Shown here: in pieces, positions 31,075-40,807 of the stretch
Numbering within the stretch: position 1 is the stretch's first letter
Layout of the letters: each line of letters opens with the position of its first letter
Source: Clostridia bacterium
GTDB lineage: Bacteria > Bacillota > Clostridia > UBA1381
Length of the DNA stretch: 64,000 bases
NCBI GenBank assembly: GCA_017935675.1
Contig: JAGBHE010000064.1
Span: forward strand, 62,001-126,000
Direction: 5' to 3'
Position numbers and translations under genes: made by a program
The notes under the pieces: generated by a model
The model's input: the letters and a program-made list of their open reading frames with translations, nothing else
Told to the model about the DNA's origin: nothing
Database searches by the model: none

Positions 31075-32814
31075 ATGAGGTCAGTAAATAAGCTCAAATT
31101 AATTTATTCTCAATTAAAGGTAAATAATCAGCTGCGAGTGATTTTTGTTGCAGGAATTTTAATTAACCTGTTGATATTGTCAGCGTTAACCTCCTTTATT
31201 CTGAGATCGTATAATGAAATTACGAACAAGCAGATAAAATCCGCAATGGAGCTTACAAATGTGAATATCGAAACGGAAATATCGAGAATTGAGGTACTTC
31301 TTAATGATATTTATATTGACACCAATATAACTTCGGGAATAAGTATAATTACAGACAATCAGGCGATACTTTCCGAACAGGTTGACGCATATCTGAGCCT
31401 TGAGAGAACTATAGGCGGATATACGGGGAAGTTTCCGTATGTGCGGTCAATTTCGGTATATAATACCGAAGGCCGAAAAATTGCGGGAACAAGCGGATTT
31501 GCAACTGATGAGGAAATGTCTGAGCACGTGAGTAATGCAATTGCTGCAAACGGCGGGAACGTATGGAGCTCCATAGATAAGGGGAAAATTGTTCTCTGCC
31601 GTTCTGTCAGCATTGAGAAATACGGTAACAGTCCGCAGACGGTAGGTGTAGTCAGCATTTATGTTGATTTTGATAAAATGATAAAGTTTCTTCGCATATT
31701 GCAGGACGCAGAATTCAAGCTGTTGATTTTTGACGGCGATTTCCTGATTTATGAAAGTCACGAACAACTGTTTGAGCAATATACAATCGGGGAACAGAAC
31801 AGCAAAATAAAAATTGACGGAGTTCCGTATATTGCAAAAAGTCAAAGTTCCCAGAAGGTAGGCTTTGATTATGTAATGTTTACAGATATCAGTGAGTATA
31901 GCAAGAAATTTGGTTATATAGTGTTATTTATGCTGCTGCTGTTTATATTTGTAGAAGCAATTTACATATTGACAGCGCTTACTATATCAAGCCTTATTCT
32001 TAAACCTGTTGTATCAATTAACTCAAGCATAGACTTTGCTGTGAAGAATCATTTTGAAATTATTCCGGAGAGAAAATATAAGATTAATTCTGAAACCAGG
32101 AATGAAGTCAGTTTATTATATAATAACTTTTATGATATGATGATTCAGCTTAATAATCTTATTATTCAGACGTATAAGGAGAATATCGAAAAATGCAATA
32201 TTGAGCTTGAAATGCTGTATTCTCAGATAAATCCGCACTTTCTGTACAATACGCTGGATACGGTATATTGGCTTGCGGTAGAAAGTAAAAATGATAAAAT
32301 TGCGGAAATTATGATTTCAATGTCTATGCTGTTTCACAGCGCGATAGATAACAAAGAGAATATTGTAAAGCTCAGCAAGGAGTTACAGCTTGTGGGCATG
32401 TATTTGTCTATACAGAAAACAAGGTTTGAGTCACGACTTAAAGTTACAGAAGATATTTCCAACGATGTATTGGGATGCTTCATACCAAAGCTTATTATTC
32501 AGCCGATAGTTGAAAACTCAATAAAGCATGTTATGGATAATTCAATTAAAACCTGTGAAATCAATATAAAAGCATATCGGGACGGTGAAAATCTTTTTGT
32601 GGAGATTAGTGATAACGGACCTGAAATATGTGAAAATTATAATAACGCGATTCTGGAAGGAAAGAGCTTTGGTGTCGGTATACAAAATGTGACGAGAAGA
32701 ATCAAACTGGCTTGCAGTGATAAGGGAAAAGTAACATTTGATGTTATGGAAAACAGATTCATAACAAAACTTATTATGCCGTATGATGAAGATGGAGGTA
32801 ACTCATATGTATAA
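31075..32814 (+). CDS. YesM-like sensor histidine kinase
   Basis: A 579-residue membrane kinase. Transmembrane segments at ~20-45 and ~280-310 flank an extracellular sensing domain. A HAMP-like linker precedes the His_kinase domain with LYSQINPHFLYNTLD (phospho-acceptor His388), then the N box IQPIVENSIKHVM and GVGIQNVTRRI of the ATPase domain. This is the YesM/LytS-type kinase that typically controls LplABC-linked polysaccharide loci. Its last codons overlap the start of the regulator gene by 8 nt, indicating translational coupling. The signal is probably an extracellular oligosaccharide, perhaps delivered by a binding protein (inference). Confidence 0.93.
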   Translation: MRSVNKLKLIYSQLKVNNQLRVIFVAGILINLLILSALTSFILRSYNEITNKQIKSAMELTNVNIETEISRIEVLLNDIYIDTNITSGISIITDNQAILSEQVDAYLSLERTIGGYTGKFPYVRSISVYNTEGRKIAGTSGFATDEEMSEHVSNAIAANGGNVWSSIDKGKIVLCRSVSIEKYGNSPQTVGVVSIYVDFDKMIKFLRILQDAEFKLLIFDGDFLIYESHEQLFEQYTIGEQNSKIKIDGVPYIAKSQSSQKVGFDYVMFTDISEYSKKFGYIVLFMLLLFIFVEAIYILTALTISSLILKPVVSINSSIDFAVKNHFEIIPERKYKINSETRNEVSLLYNNFYDMMIQLNNLIIQTYKENIEKCNIELEMLYSQINPHFLYNTLDTVYWLAVESKNDKIAEIMISMSMLFHSAIDNKENIVKLSKELQLVGMYLSIQKTRFESRLKVTEDISNDVLGCFIPKLIIQPIVENSIKHVMDNSIKTCEINIKAYRDGENLFVEISDNGPEICENYNNAILEGKSFGVGIQNVTRRIKLACSDKGKVTFDVMENRFITKLIMPYDEDGGNSYV

Positions 32815-33568
32815 GGTTCTGATAGTTGATGATGAGCCCACGGTTGTAAGGGGAATAAAAAATTCGGTTAATTGGAGTATGTATAATATTGAAGTGTGCG
32901 CTACGGCGTCAAACGGTGCCGAAGCATATGAGTTAATTAAGGAAAAGGAACCCGATATTGTAATAACAGATGTGAAGATGCCTTGTATGAACGGTATAGA
33001 GCTTATTCAGAAAACTGTACAAACGCATCCAAAGGTTCAATTTATTATTATATCGGCTTATGCCGAGTTTGAGTATGCAAAGCAGGCTATGAGAAACGGG
33101 GTTATGTATTATCTCTTAAAGCCTGCCAGCATATATGAAATAGAAGATATTTTAGAAGAGATTACAGGCGGGAAGAATACTGAAAAGGGGGAAAGAGGTG
33201 ACAGCCCGGAGAATGAGGAGCTTGCAGTACGGTATAAAGAACAGATGGATATAGTATTTGATTATATAGAAAAAAATATTGATAATCCAAATATCAATTT
33301 GGGATTTATATCAAGAGAGCTAATTTATATGAGTTCGGATCACTTTGGCAGAATTTTCAAAAAAATTACCGGAAAATTTTATACGCAGTACGTTATGGAA
33401 AAAAGAATGGAGCGTGCTGCAGCACTTTTAAGGGATACTGATATGATGATATATGAAGTGGCGGAAAGTGTGGGATTCGGCGGAAATGCAACTTATTTTG
33501 GACAAGTATTTAAAAGATATTTCTCGGTTACTCCTCAACAGTACAGAAAACAAAGTAAACAACTGTGA
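32807..33568 (+). CDS. Short YesN-like response regulator with AraC-type DNA-binding domain
   Basis: About 253 residues. ATG 32807 has GGAGG 8 nt upstream; the upstream in-frame ATGs lie inside the kinase gene. A receiver domain (VLIVDDEP, phospho-acceptor Asp55 in ITDVKMP, KP pair near residue 105) is joined by a short charged linker to an AraC HTH pair (~155-253; YMSSDHFGRIFKKITGKFYT, VGFGGNATYFGQVFKRYFSV). Classical YesN proteins are commonly around 370-540 residues with a long middle region, which is nearly absent here. It presumably activates the neighbouring importer and enzyme operons. Confidence 0.93.
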   Translation: MYKVLIVDDEPTVVRGIKNSVNWSMYNIEVCATASNGAEAYELIKEKEPDIVITDVKMPCMNGIELIQKTVQTHPKVQFIIISAYAEFEYAKQAMRNGVMYYLLKPASIYEIEDILEEITGGKNTEKGERGDSPENEELAVRYKEQMDIVFDYIEKNIDNPNINLGFISRELIYMSSDHFGRIFKKITGKFYTQYVMEKRMERAAALLRDTDMMIYEVAESVGFGGNATYFGQVFKRYFSVTPQQYRKQSKQL

Positions 33569-33591
33569 TAAATGCGGCAAAATATTTTAAG

Positions 33592-33606
33592 TCGCCTATT
33601 CGGCGA
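33592..33606 (+). other. Small hairpin just upstream of a ribosome site
   Basis: TCGCC (33592-33596) and GGCGA (33602-33606) flank a five-base loop, immediately before AAAGGAAG of the esterase gene. There is no T-run, so termination is unlikely; it may affect translation or be chance. Confidence 0.35.
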
Positions 33607-33623
33607 AGAAAGGAAGAATTGTA

Positions 33624-36600
33624 ATGAAAAGAAAACTGATTTCGCTGATGCTGTCAGCAGCAACATTGATGTCTTTGGCAGGTGCTCCCGTATCAGCCTA
33701 TGATGCAGGCTATAACACATATCCTGTAGGTACTCTCGTAGCGGCTGCGTACCCGGATGACCCTAACGGCTATACCGTACCTGATGTAGGGGCTGATAAT
33801 CAGGTTTACGCTATGGCAGCATATAATACAGGCTCAGATGAATACCTGTATATATATGATGTTGCAAACCGCAATAATTCATGGAATGCACAGGTTAAGA
33901 TTTATAAAGTAACGGACAGAAAGAATATGACATATTTGGGATATATTCAGTGTAACGAAGAAGGTCTTATGTCCCGTGCAAAGGCTATTGAAATTATAGG
34001 AAATAAAATGATTGTTGTTTCGGGTCAGTCATTCGTTGATGTTTGTGTATATGACCTGACAAATCCGGAGCAGCCCGTACTTATGGCTAAGTATGTAAAG
34101 GAGAGCATTCATGAAGGCGGCGGATATGTTTCCGTTCGTGACTTCTATGTTGATGAGGCGGAAAATAAGGTTTATGTGCCGAATATAAAGGGATATATTT
34201 ATATAGCCGATCTTTCACAGCTTCCGTCAAATCCCGATTCATACGGTCAGACATTATATGTTACAACAACTCCGCAGCCGATTACATTTGACGGCGGGAA
34301 AACAGGTATTTATTCAATTGAAAAATCCGGAGAGTACCTGTTCCTCGGAACTGCCGGAAAGACATCAAACGGTATTGACGGCAATGTAACCGGTGACAAG
34401 AGTGAAATTATTGTTGCAAGAGCAGCAGGAAATAATATAGAGTATGTTGCAGAGCGTTCAATTGATTTGAATAATTGCTTTGATTTTTCTGCAGACGCTG
34501 CCAAAGCGGAAACATACAGGAACAGAAATGTATCAAACTTAGAGATAATCGGCAATTGCCTGTATGCAATTTACGATCCGTGCGATGCTAATGGGTATAC
34601 TGATGTAATTACCGCAATTGATATTTCACAGCCGCAGAAAATCGAGACTGCAAATATAAAGTATAATTATGAAACAGTATCGGACAAAGGCAATGGAAAT
34701 TCAAACCGAGGCGTCGGCAGATTAAACTATATTCAGGCAGATAAGCAGAGAAAGGCTTTGCTGGGCGTCGGTTTTGACTACACGAATATATTTGATGCGG
34801 CTGACGGCTTGTATGTGTTCTCAAAGTTAGCTACCTGGAACGGACCATACAGAATTGATACAAGTAACTGCGGCGCTCTTTCGGGCAACAGAATTTATAT
34901 AGGCTATAATGACAGTTCTCCGAGATGCTATGAATTCACAATCAACGATTTCGGACTTTCTAAATACGGATTCGGCTTCACCCCGCAGGCTGAGAATACA
35001 GTTGATTGGTACAATATGTCATTCAGCAAGCCTGTTGTTCAGGGAAGTGATTCGCAGCCTGAGCCAAAAACCGTTAAGTATACATTTGATGTTTATTCGG
35101 CAGGAAATTATTTTAAGAATGCATTTATAAAATATAAGCATAATGCGGGAAAGCATGCATCATTTAATATTGAGGTAAACGGCAAGCCTGCGGGAACGCT
35201 TCAGAGCAATCCTGACTGGGGTTATGAATATTCTGTCCGCCTTGATAATGTTCTTTTGCGTGACGGTCATAACGACGTAGCTGTTGAAGTAACATGTGAC
35301 GGAGAGATTTGTCTTGACTTCCTCGGCTTTGAAAGTATAAGTGAATACAAAATAGATAATTCCAATGTGTTTGAAAACAGTTATTACTATGATTTTGAGG
35401 ATTATGAGGAGGTTGTAAATTCAGCTCCTTATACATACCATTATCACGGATACACCTCAGTTTCAAATAACGGTTATGCAGGCAGCCAGGGTGCGCTGGA
35501 GGTTGACGGCAGAGGCTTTAATATGGCTGAAACAGGTTTCTCAATGCAAAATGTTACTCTTGAAACAAACAGAGATTATACATTCGCTCTTAAGGTAAAG
35601 ATTCTGAATCCTTCTACTACAGGCTGGTGCACCGAAGGCGCCGTTGATGAGTTTGATATGACGCATTACGGAACGCTGGCGGTAATGTGGAACGGTTCCT
35701 CCGCAACATCACAGTATATTAACTGGGGATGGCCAAACGGCAGAGCAGAAAGAATTGATGACGGCTGGTATCAGCTTTACTATGATTTTAAGATTGAGCC
35801 TGCAGGCGGCGAAAAATCCGTTACACTCAGCTTTTATGAATTCAGAATAGGCGGAGAGAACACAAGATTCCTTGCTGATGACTGGTCAATTATGCCAAAG
35901 GCTGCACCCGCGGAAATCGGTACTGATTATGTGGAAGGCGCAGCAGTCGGAGATACAATAACAGTTGACTATCCGAACAGCTCAGATGACATGAATGTTT
36001 ACAGGTATGATTATTATGTATCTGAGGACGGGGAAAACTGGGCGCATATTGCAGGAGGAAATGACAGCGAAGCATCATCTGCTTCATATACTCTTACGGA
36101 GAAGGAAGCCGGCAAATATGTAAAAGCTGAAGTATTATGCTATAACAGGGGTGAACAGTCTTATACGGTATATACAAAGAAGACAAGCGCAAAGGTTTTG
36201 GGAACATTTGAAAGGTTTACATCTACATTCCTGAATGATACAATCGCAGCCGAGGGCTTTATCGAGCTGCCGTCAAACAGCGGTATCGGCATATTGGCAC
36301 AGTATGATGCTGACGGAAAGCTTATAAGCACAAGTATTGAAGATATTACCTCCGGCAAGGTGGCAGTTTCTGCAGCAAAGGAGGACGGAGCTGTACAGGC
36401 AAAATTGTTTGTATGGGATGAAGATAATTTACATCCGTATGATTTTGCGGCAATATTGAACGATGGTACATTTGAAAGGGTAAACGCAATTAAGGATGCA
36501 ACAATAGACGCTTCGGGAAATCCGGCAGTCCCTGAAAATGTAACGTTTATTCCGTCACTTGATGTTCAGCTTTCCTCCGGTTCAACGGCAAGAGCGCTTA

Positions 36601-37670
36601 TATTTGACAGTGTTGATTACAAAGGAAAAAAGGTTTCGGTCTTTGCATATATGAGCGTTCCCGAAGGTGCAAGTGCTGATGAGCCTGTGCCGGCAATTGT
36701 ACTGCTGCACGGACAGGGCGGAGAGGCTGATACTGACTGGATGGCAAAATGGGACAGCAGGGGATATGCTGTAATTGCCACAGACTGGATGTCATATAAC
36801 GGTGCAAGCCATATTGATGAAGCTTCGCAGGCGCTTGGCAGAGAAATATATGCCGGACCGATTTGCCCCGTAAACTATTTTGCGGATACGGATTATGAAC
36901 AGGTTAAGGACCAGTGGATGTACAGAGCGGTATGCGGTGCAATTCTTGCAAGAAATTTACTCGCTTCACAGCCGCAGGTTGATAAGGACAAGGTCGGAAT
37001 AGCGGGAATTTCATTTGGCGGTATAATCTCTACATATGTTATCGGCGCAGATCCTACAACGGGAAGCGAAAGATTCAGCTTTGCTATACCTGCGTATTTG
37101 TCGGGCTTCTATGAAGAAGGCGTTGTAAAGAAAATGATGGGTCCTAACAGGCAGCTGTGGGATTCAAAATATGTTTTGAAAAATGCAAAAATGCCGATAC
37201 TCTTCATCAACAGCACTCGCGATGACTTTAATGATATTGCTGCTACAACAATGAGCTATGACGAAACAAAGCCGTATTCAAAGCTTACAATTATCAACGG
37301 TCTTGGACACGGACATCCTGATGCGTTCAATGTTTCTTCAGCATATGATTTTGCCGACAGCATTGTTAAGGATGGAAAGGGAATTGCCGATATTTCTCAT
37401 GATGTAACGGTTGACGGTTCAAGGGTAACATTTGATTATACAACAAAAAGTGCTGTCAAAGAGATTAAGCTGGTCTATAATGAACAGGGTCTTGCAAAGG
37501 TTTACAGCTGGGAATCTCCCTGGAAAGAGGTAATTACCGGAGATACTCTGGCTGCAGACAGCAGCGGAACATATGAGTTTACATTGCCGGCAGGTACAAA
37601 AGGTTTCCTGTTCCAGCTGACAGATGAACGTCAGAATGTTGTATCTACAAGATATGTAGAACTTAACTGA
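33624..37670 (+). CDS. Large secreted esterase (acetyl-xylan-esterase/dienelactone-hydrolase-like) with propeller and binding domains
   Basis: About 1348 residues. The signal peptide ends VSAYD. An LVIVD-type propeller (~25-450) is followed by a CBM6-like sandwich (~470-580), a CBM4/9-like domain (~590-755), an Ig-like domain (~760-845; GKYVKAEVL) and the FVWDEDNLHPYDF module (~850-945). An alpha/beta-hydrolase (~950-1265) and a final beta-sandwich follow. The hydrolase shows the nucleophile elbow GISFGG (Ser1130), an acidic residue in NSTRDDF (Asp1200/1201) and His in GLGHGHP (His1229 or 1231), so a complete triad is visible. Loss of acetyl or other ester groups from plant polysaccharide is the likely reaction. 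It starts 55 nt after the regulator gene, with AAAGGAAG 7 nt before ATG. Confidence 0.85.
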   Translation: MKRKLISLMLSAATLMSLAGAPVSAYDAGYNTYPVGTLVAAAYPDDPNGYTVPDVGADNQVYAMAAYNTGSDEYLYIYDVANRNNSWNAQVKIYKVTDRKNMTYLGYIQCNEEGLMSRAKAIEIIGNKMIVVSGQSFVDVCVYDLTNPEQPVLMAKYVKESIHEGGGYVSVRDFYVDEAENKVYVPNIKGYIYIADLSQLPSNPDSYGQTLYVTTTPQPITFDGGKTGIYSIEKSGEYLFLGTAGKTSNGIDGNVTGDKSEIIVARAAGNNIEYVAERSIDLNNCFDFSADAAKAETYRNRNVSNLEIIGNCLYAIYDPCDANGYTDVITAIDISQPQKIETANIKYNYETVSDKGNGNSNRGVGRLNYIQADKQRKALLGVGFDYTNIFDAADGLYVFSKLATWNGPYRIDTSNCGALSGNRIYIGYNDSSPRCYEFTINDFGLSKYGFGFTPQAENTVDWYNMSFSKPVVQGSDSQPEPKTVKYTFDVYSAGNYFKNAFIKYKHNAGKHASFNIEVNGKPAGTLQSNPDWGYEYSVRLDNVLLRDGHNDVAVEVTCDGEICLDFLGFESISEYKIDNSNVFENSYYYDFEDYEEVVNSAPYTYHYHGYTSVSNNGYAGSQGALEVDGRGFNMAETGFSMQNVTLETNRDYTFALKVKILNPSTTGWCTEGAVDEFDMTHYGTLAVMWNGSSATSQYINWGWPNGRAERIDDGWYQLYYDFKIEPAGGEKSVTLSFYEFRIGGENTRFLADDWSIMPKAAPAEIGTDYVEGAAVGDTITVDYPNSSDDMNVYRYDYYVSEDGENWAHIAGGNDSEASSASYTLTEKEAGKYVKAEVLCYNRGEQSYTVYTKKTSAKVLGTFERFTSTFLNDTIAAEGFIELPSNSGIGILAQYDADGKLISTSIEDITSGKVAVSAAKEDGAVQAKLFVWDEDNLHPYDFAAILNDGTFERVNAIKDATIDASGNPAVPENVTFIPSLDVQLSSGSTARALIFDSVDYKGKKVSVFAYMSVPEGASADEPVPAIVLLHGQGGEADTDWMAKWDSRGYAVIATDWMSYNGASHIDEASQALGREIYAGPICPVNYFADTDYEQVKDQWMYRAVCGAILARNLLASQPQVDKDKVGIAGISFGGIISTYVIGADPTTGSERFSFAIPAYLSGFYEEGVVKKMMGPNRQLWDSKYVLKNAKMPILFINSTRDDFNDIAATTMSYDETKPYSKLTIINGLGHGHPDAFNVSSAYDFADSIVKDGKGIADISHDVTVDGSRVTFDYTTKSAVKEIKLVYNEQGLAKVYSWESPWKEVITGDTLAADSSGTYEFTLPAGTKGFLFQLTDERQNVVSTRYVELN

Positions 37671-37683
37671 TATTAAAAATCAA

Positions 37684-37716
37684 GGGGGCGTTGCCTGCGT
37701 AACGCTCTCTTTATTT
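37684..37716 (+). terminator. Probable Rho-independent terminator or attenuator
   Basis: GGGGGCGTT (37684-37692) pairs with AACGCTCTC (37701-37709) using two G-U pairs, and is followed by TTTATTT. The next gene begins only 34 nt later with no clear promoter between, so some read-through to 37750 is likely. Confidence 0.6.
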
Positions 37717-37749
37717 CATCATAACCCATTTGCTTTTGGAGGGAAAGAT

Positions 37750-38796
37750 ATGAAGAAAATAATTGTGAGTGCAGCCGCAGCAGGTATTGCATTTTCATGT
37801 TCCATAAGTGCTTTTGCACGTGATATAGCAGTTTTTTATAATAATGATAAGGTTAATTTTGATGTTCATCCGGAAATAATTCAAGACAGAACCATGGTTC
37901 CTCTCAGAGGAATATTTGAAAAAATGGGCTGCAATGTGACATATATCGAGTCGGAGAAAAGAATAGATGCGCAGAGGCAGGATTTGAAAATCAGCTTAGT
38001 GATAGGCAGCAGCAGTCTTTACAAGAATAATGAAGAAATAATAATAGACGTGCCGCCGCTTATAAAGGAGGACAGAACCTTGATACCTTTGAGGGCAGTC
38101 AGCGAAGCTTTTTCATGTAAAGTTACGTGGTATCCGTTAAGCCGTGTGGTTGAAATATCAGATACCGGTGAGGTTATGGCTGAAGAAGCTGAAAAGGTTA
38201 CCGATTACGTTTTAAGCGATGCCTCGGGGTATCCGGCTGAAGCGGCAGAGCAGGAATTCTTTAATCCTGAAAATTGGAGCAGTGCTGAGGGTATCGAAAA
38301 CGGTGTACGTGTATTTATGGACAATAAATTTGTACCGTCCTACTATACAAAATCAGATTTGTCAAACCGATTAATTAAGTTCAGAATGAAAATAACCAAT
38401 CCGAACAGCTGGCCGACAATAGCGCTTAATGCCAACAATACAACTGATTATTATGAGACCGGAGACTGCTATATGTTTAATTTTTATGAAGGACATATAG
38501 GTTTACAGAGATTCAATAAAGGTATCAGAACGGTAATAATGGATGACAGAGCTTTGGGCGAGCAGGTGGTTGGAAACGGTGTTTTGCTGCCTGACGGAAA
38601 ACCTGTCAGGTATGATACGGAATATGAAGTTACGGTTGGTACATTGAATGAAGAAACCGGAGTTCGTGTAGTTCTTATTGTAGACGGTGAAACCGTTATT
38701 AATTATCTTGATAAGAGCAGAAAACAGATACGCGGGGGATATATGGGAATATATGCCGGTGACGGCAGCTTTACATTTACCCCGGCAAGTGAATAA
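37750..38796 (+). CDS. Secreted stalk-domain (CuAO_N-like) protein with LamG-like C-terminus
   Basis: A 348-residue protein with signal peptide ending AFA. Residues ~28-140 form a copper-amine-oxidase N-terminal-like stalk domain with the paired signatures DRTMVPLRGIFEKMG and EDRTLIPLRAVSEAF, often used by Firmicutes as a surface-association module. Residues ~165-348 are a jelly-roll of LamG/concanavalin type (FKFRMKI-like strands, YMGIYAGDGSFTF). No catalytic residues are evident; it may bind glycan at the cell surface. GGAGGG lies 6 nt before ATG. Confidence 0.75.
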   Translation: MKKIIVSAAAAGIAFSCSISAFARDIAVFYNNDKVNFDVHPEIIQDRTMVPLRGIFEKMGCNVTYIESEKRIDAQRQDLKISLVIGSSSLYKNNEEIIIDVPPLIKEDRTLIPLRAVSEAFSCKVTWYPLSRVVEISDTGEVMAEEAEKVTDYVLSDASGYPAEAAEQEFFNPENWSSAEGIENGVRVFMDNKFVPSYYTKSDLSNRLIKFRMKITNPNSWPTIALNANNTTDYYETGDCYMFNFYEGHIGLQRFNKGIRTVIMDDRALGEQVVGNGVLLPDGKPVRYDTEYEVTVGTLNEETGVRVVLIVDGETVINYLDKSRKQIRGGYMGIYAGDGSFTFTPASE

Positions 38797-38835
38797 TGGC
38801 AGCGGGTAAAAGACGAAATTAAGGAGATGAGAGAA

Positions 38836-40752
38836 ATGATAGATCATTTTTTAATCGGATGCTGTTATTATCCGGAGCATTGGGATGAGAACAGCCTGAC
38901 ATCGGATTTGGACAGAATAAAGTCTTTGGGCTTCAATACCGTCCGTATGGGGGAATTCTCTTGGAGTATGTATGAAAGTGAAGAGGGAAGGTATGATTTT
39001 TCACTGCTTGAAAGAGCTGTGGAATATGCCGGCAAGCTCGGCATTGATGTAATACTCGGAACCCCTACAGCCGCGCCTCCGAAATGGCTTACAGATAAAT
39101 ATCCTGAGGTGCTCTGCGTTGATGCAAACGGCAATACAATGCAGCACGGAAGCAGACAGCATAATAATTACACGAGTAAAATTTATCTTAAATATTGCGC
39201 TGCGATTACTGAAGCCATGGCAAAATGCTTTTGTAAATATAATAATGTTATCGGTTGGCAGATAGATAACGAGCTTAACTGTCACCGCAGTGAGTCGTAT
39301 GCGAAAACCGATGATGAGGCATTTCGTGAGTGGCTGGAGAAGAAATATAAAACCATTGAAAACCTGAATGAATGCATGGGTCTCAGATTCTGGTCAATGG
39401 AGTACAACAGCTTTTCTCAAATAAGCTGTCCACGGCCTACGCCCGCTTACAGGAATCCATCTTTTATGACAGATTATTATTTGTTTTTGTCTGACTCCGC
39501 TGTCCGCTATGCTTCGGTGCAGGCGAAAATACTGAAGAAATATATGCCTGATGCTTTTGTAACGCATAACGGATATTTCGAGAATCTTGATTATAAAAAG
39601 CTGACTGATGAATGCCTGGATATTCTTGCCTTTGACAGTTATCCTTCTTTTTCCGAACAGAACGGCAAAGGAAGAAGTGTGGAAGCGGGGTACCGTCTTG
39701 CGCTTACACATGGCTGCTGCGAGAAATTTCTTGTACTTGAGCAGCAGGCAGGACCCGGCGGTCAGAATTCATACCTTGTTCCGACTCCGCTGCCGGGTCA
39801 GATCCGGCTGTGGACATATCAGAGCATCGCTCACGGTGCCGTGAGTATGCTTTACTTCCGTTATCGCACCGCGTTATTCGGTGCGGAACAGCTTTGGTAC
39901 GGAATTTATGACCATGATCTTGAAGAAAACTACAGAAGCCGTGAAATAAGACAGATTTCAGAAGAACTCAGCAGGGTAGGAGATTTATTCATTGCTAACC
40001 GCCAGCATAATGATGTGGCATTTTATTATGACTATCATAATATATGCGCAAATAAAACGGAGTCATTTGCACCGGATGATATGTGGTATATTCATACGGG
40101 GCTGAATGACCTTAATATCCATGCTGATTTCATATATTCGTATGAAGATATGAAAAAATATAAGGTCGTTATTTTATCACATATTGCTATAGCTGATGAG
40201 ACACTCGCAGAAAAAGTACGTGAGTTTGCCGATAACGGAGGAATTGTAATTATTTCATCAAGGAGCGGAACCAAGGATATTTATGACAGATATTATCCCC
40301 AAAAAGCTCCCGGAGTATTCAGCGAAGCGGCAGGCTGCAGCGCCCTGTGGTTTACATCATTGCCGGCATCAGAGGAACAGAATGTTTTATACGGCGGAAA
40401 AACATATTCGGTAAAGGAATATTGCGAGGTGATGCAGCCGTCCGCGGGGACAGTTGTAGGAACATATACGGACGGCTTTTGCAGGGGCAAGCCGGCAATT
40501 GTTAAGAACGGTAATATTTATTATATAGGATTTTATGTTGATTCCGGTGAACTGTACAGGGATATAATTGCAAATCATATTGATGTGCCTGAGCTTCCGG
40601 GCAGCAATACAGAGGAATATGTTTTAGGTGATTACAAAATGTATCTGAACTACGGAGAAGCTCCGGTAGATTTTGAATGCTTTGATTTGCTTACGGAAAA
40701 AAATATTACGCAAATACCTCCGTTCGGGGTTGTCATGCTGAAAAAAGATTAA
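38836..40752 (+). CDS. GH42 beta-galactosidase, cytoplasmic
   Basis: About 638 residues, no signal peptide. The start at 38836 leaves AAGGAG (38821-38826) a 9-nt spacing; ATG 38827 would abut it. The N-terminal CCYYPEHWDE, RMGEFSWSMYE and GTPTAAPPKWL strings are typical of the GH42 (beta/alpha)8 barrel. The acid/base Glu146 is in QIDNELNCH and the nucleophile Glu302 in VLEQQAGPGGQN, both at the family positions. Trimerisation and C-terminal beta domains follow. It hydrolyses terminal beta-galactosides, by context probably galacto-oligosaccharides released from pectic galactan or arabinogalactan. It is the last gene before a strong terminator. Confidence 0.95.
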   Translation: MIDHFLIGCCYYPEHWDENSLTSDLDRIKSLGFNTVRMGEFSWSMYESEEGRYDFSLLERAVEYAGKLGIDVILGTPTAAPPKWLTDKYPEVLCVDANGNTMQHGSRQHNNYTSKIYLKYCAAITEAMAKCFCKYNNVIGWQIDNELNCHRSESYAKTDDEAFREWLEKKYKTIENLNECMGLRFWSMEYNSFSQISCPRPTPAYRNPSFMTDYYLFLSDSAVRYASVQAKILKKYMPDAFVTHNGYFENLDYKKLTDECLDILAFDSYPSFSEQNGKGRSVEAGYRLALTHGCCEKFLVLEQQAGPGGQNSYLVPTPLPGQIRLWTYQSIAHGAVSMLYFRYRTALFGAEQLWYGIYDHDLEENYRSREIRQISEELSRVGDLFIANRQHNDVAFYYDYHNICANKTESFAPDDMWYIHTGLNDLNIHADFIYSYEDMKKYKVVILSHIAIADETLAEKVREFADNGGIVIISSRSGTKDIYDRYYPQKAPGVFSEAAGCSALWFTSLPASEEQNVLYGGKTYSVKEYCEVMQPSAGTVVGTYTDGFCRGKPAIVKNGNIYYIGFYVDSGELYRDIIANHIDVPELPGSNTEEYVLGDYKMYLNYGEAPVDFECFDLLTEKNITQIPPFGVVMLKKD

Positions 40753-40760
40753 ATATTGTA

Positions 40761-40807
40761 AAAGTAAGAAGTCCCCCCTCTAAGGCGGTGGGGGACTTCT
40801 TACTTTT
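40761..40807 (+). terminator. Strong Rho-independent terminator after the GH42 gene
   Basis: A 17-bp perfect stem (40761-40777 with 40790-40806; left arm AAAGTAAGAAGTCCCCC) closes a 12-base loop and runs into a string of T. It ends the first half of the locus. Confidence 0.93.
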
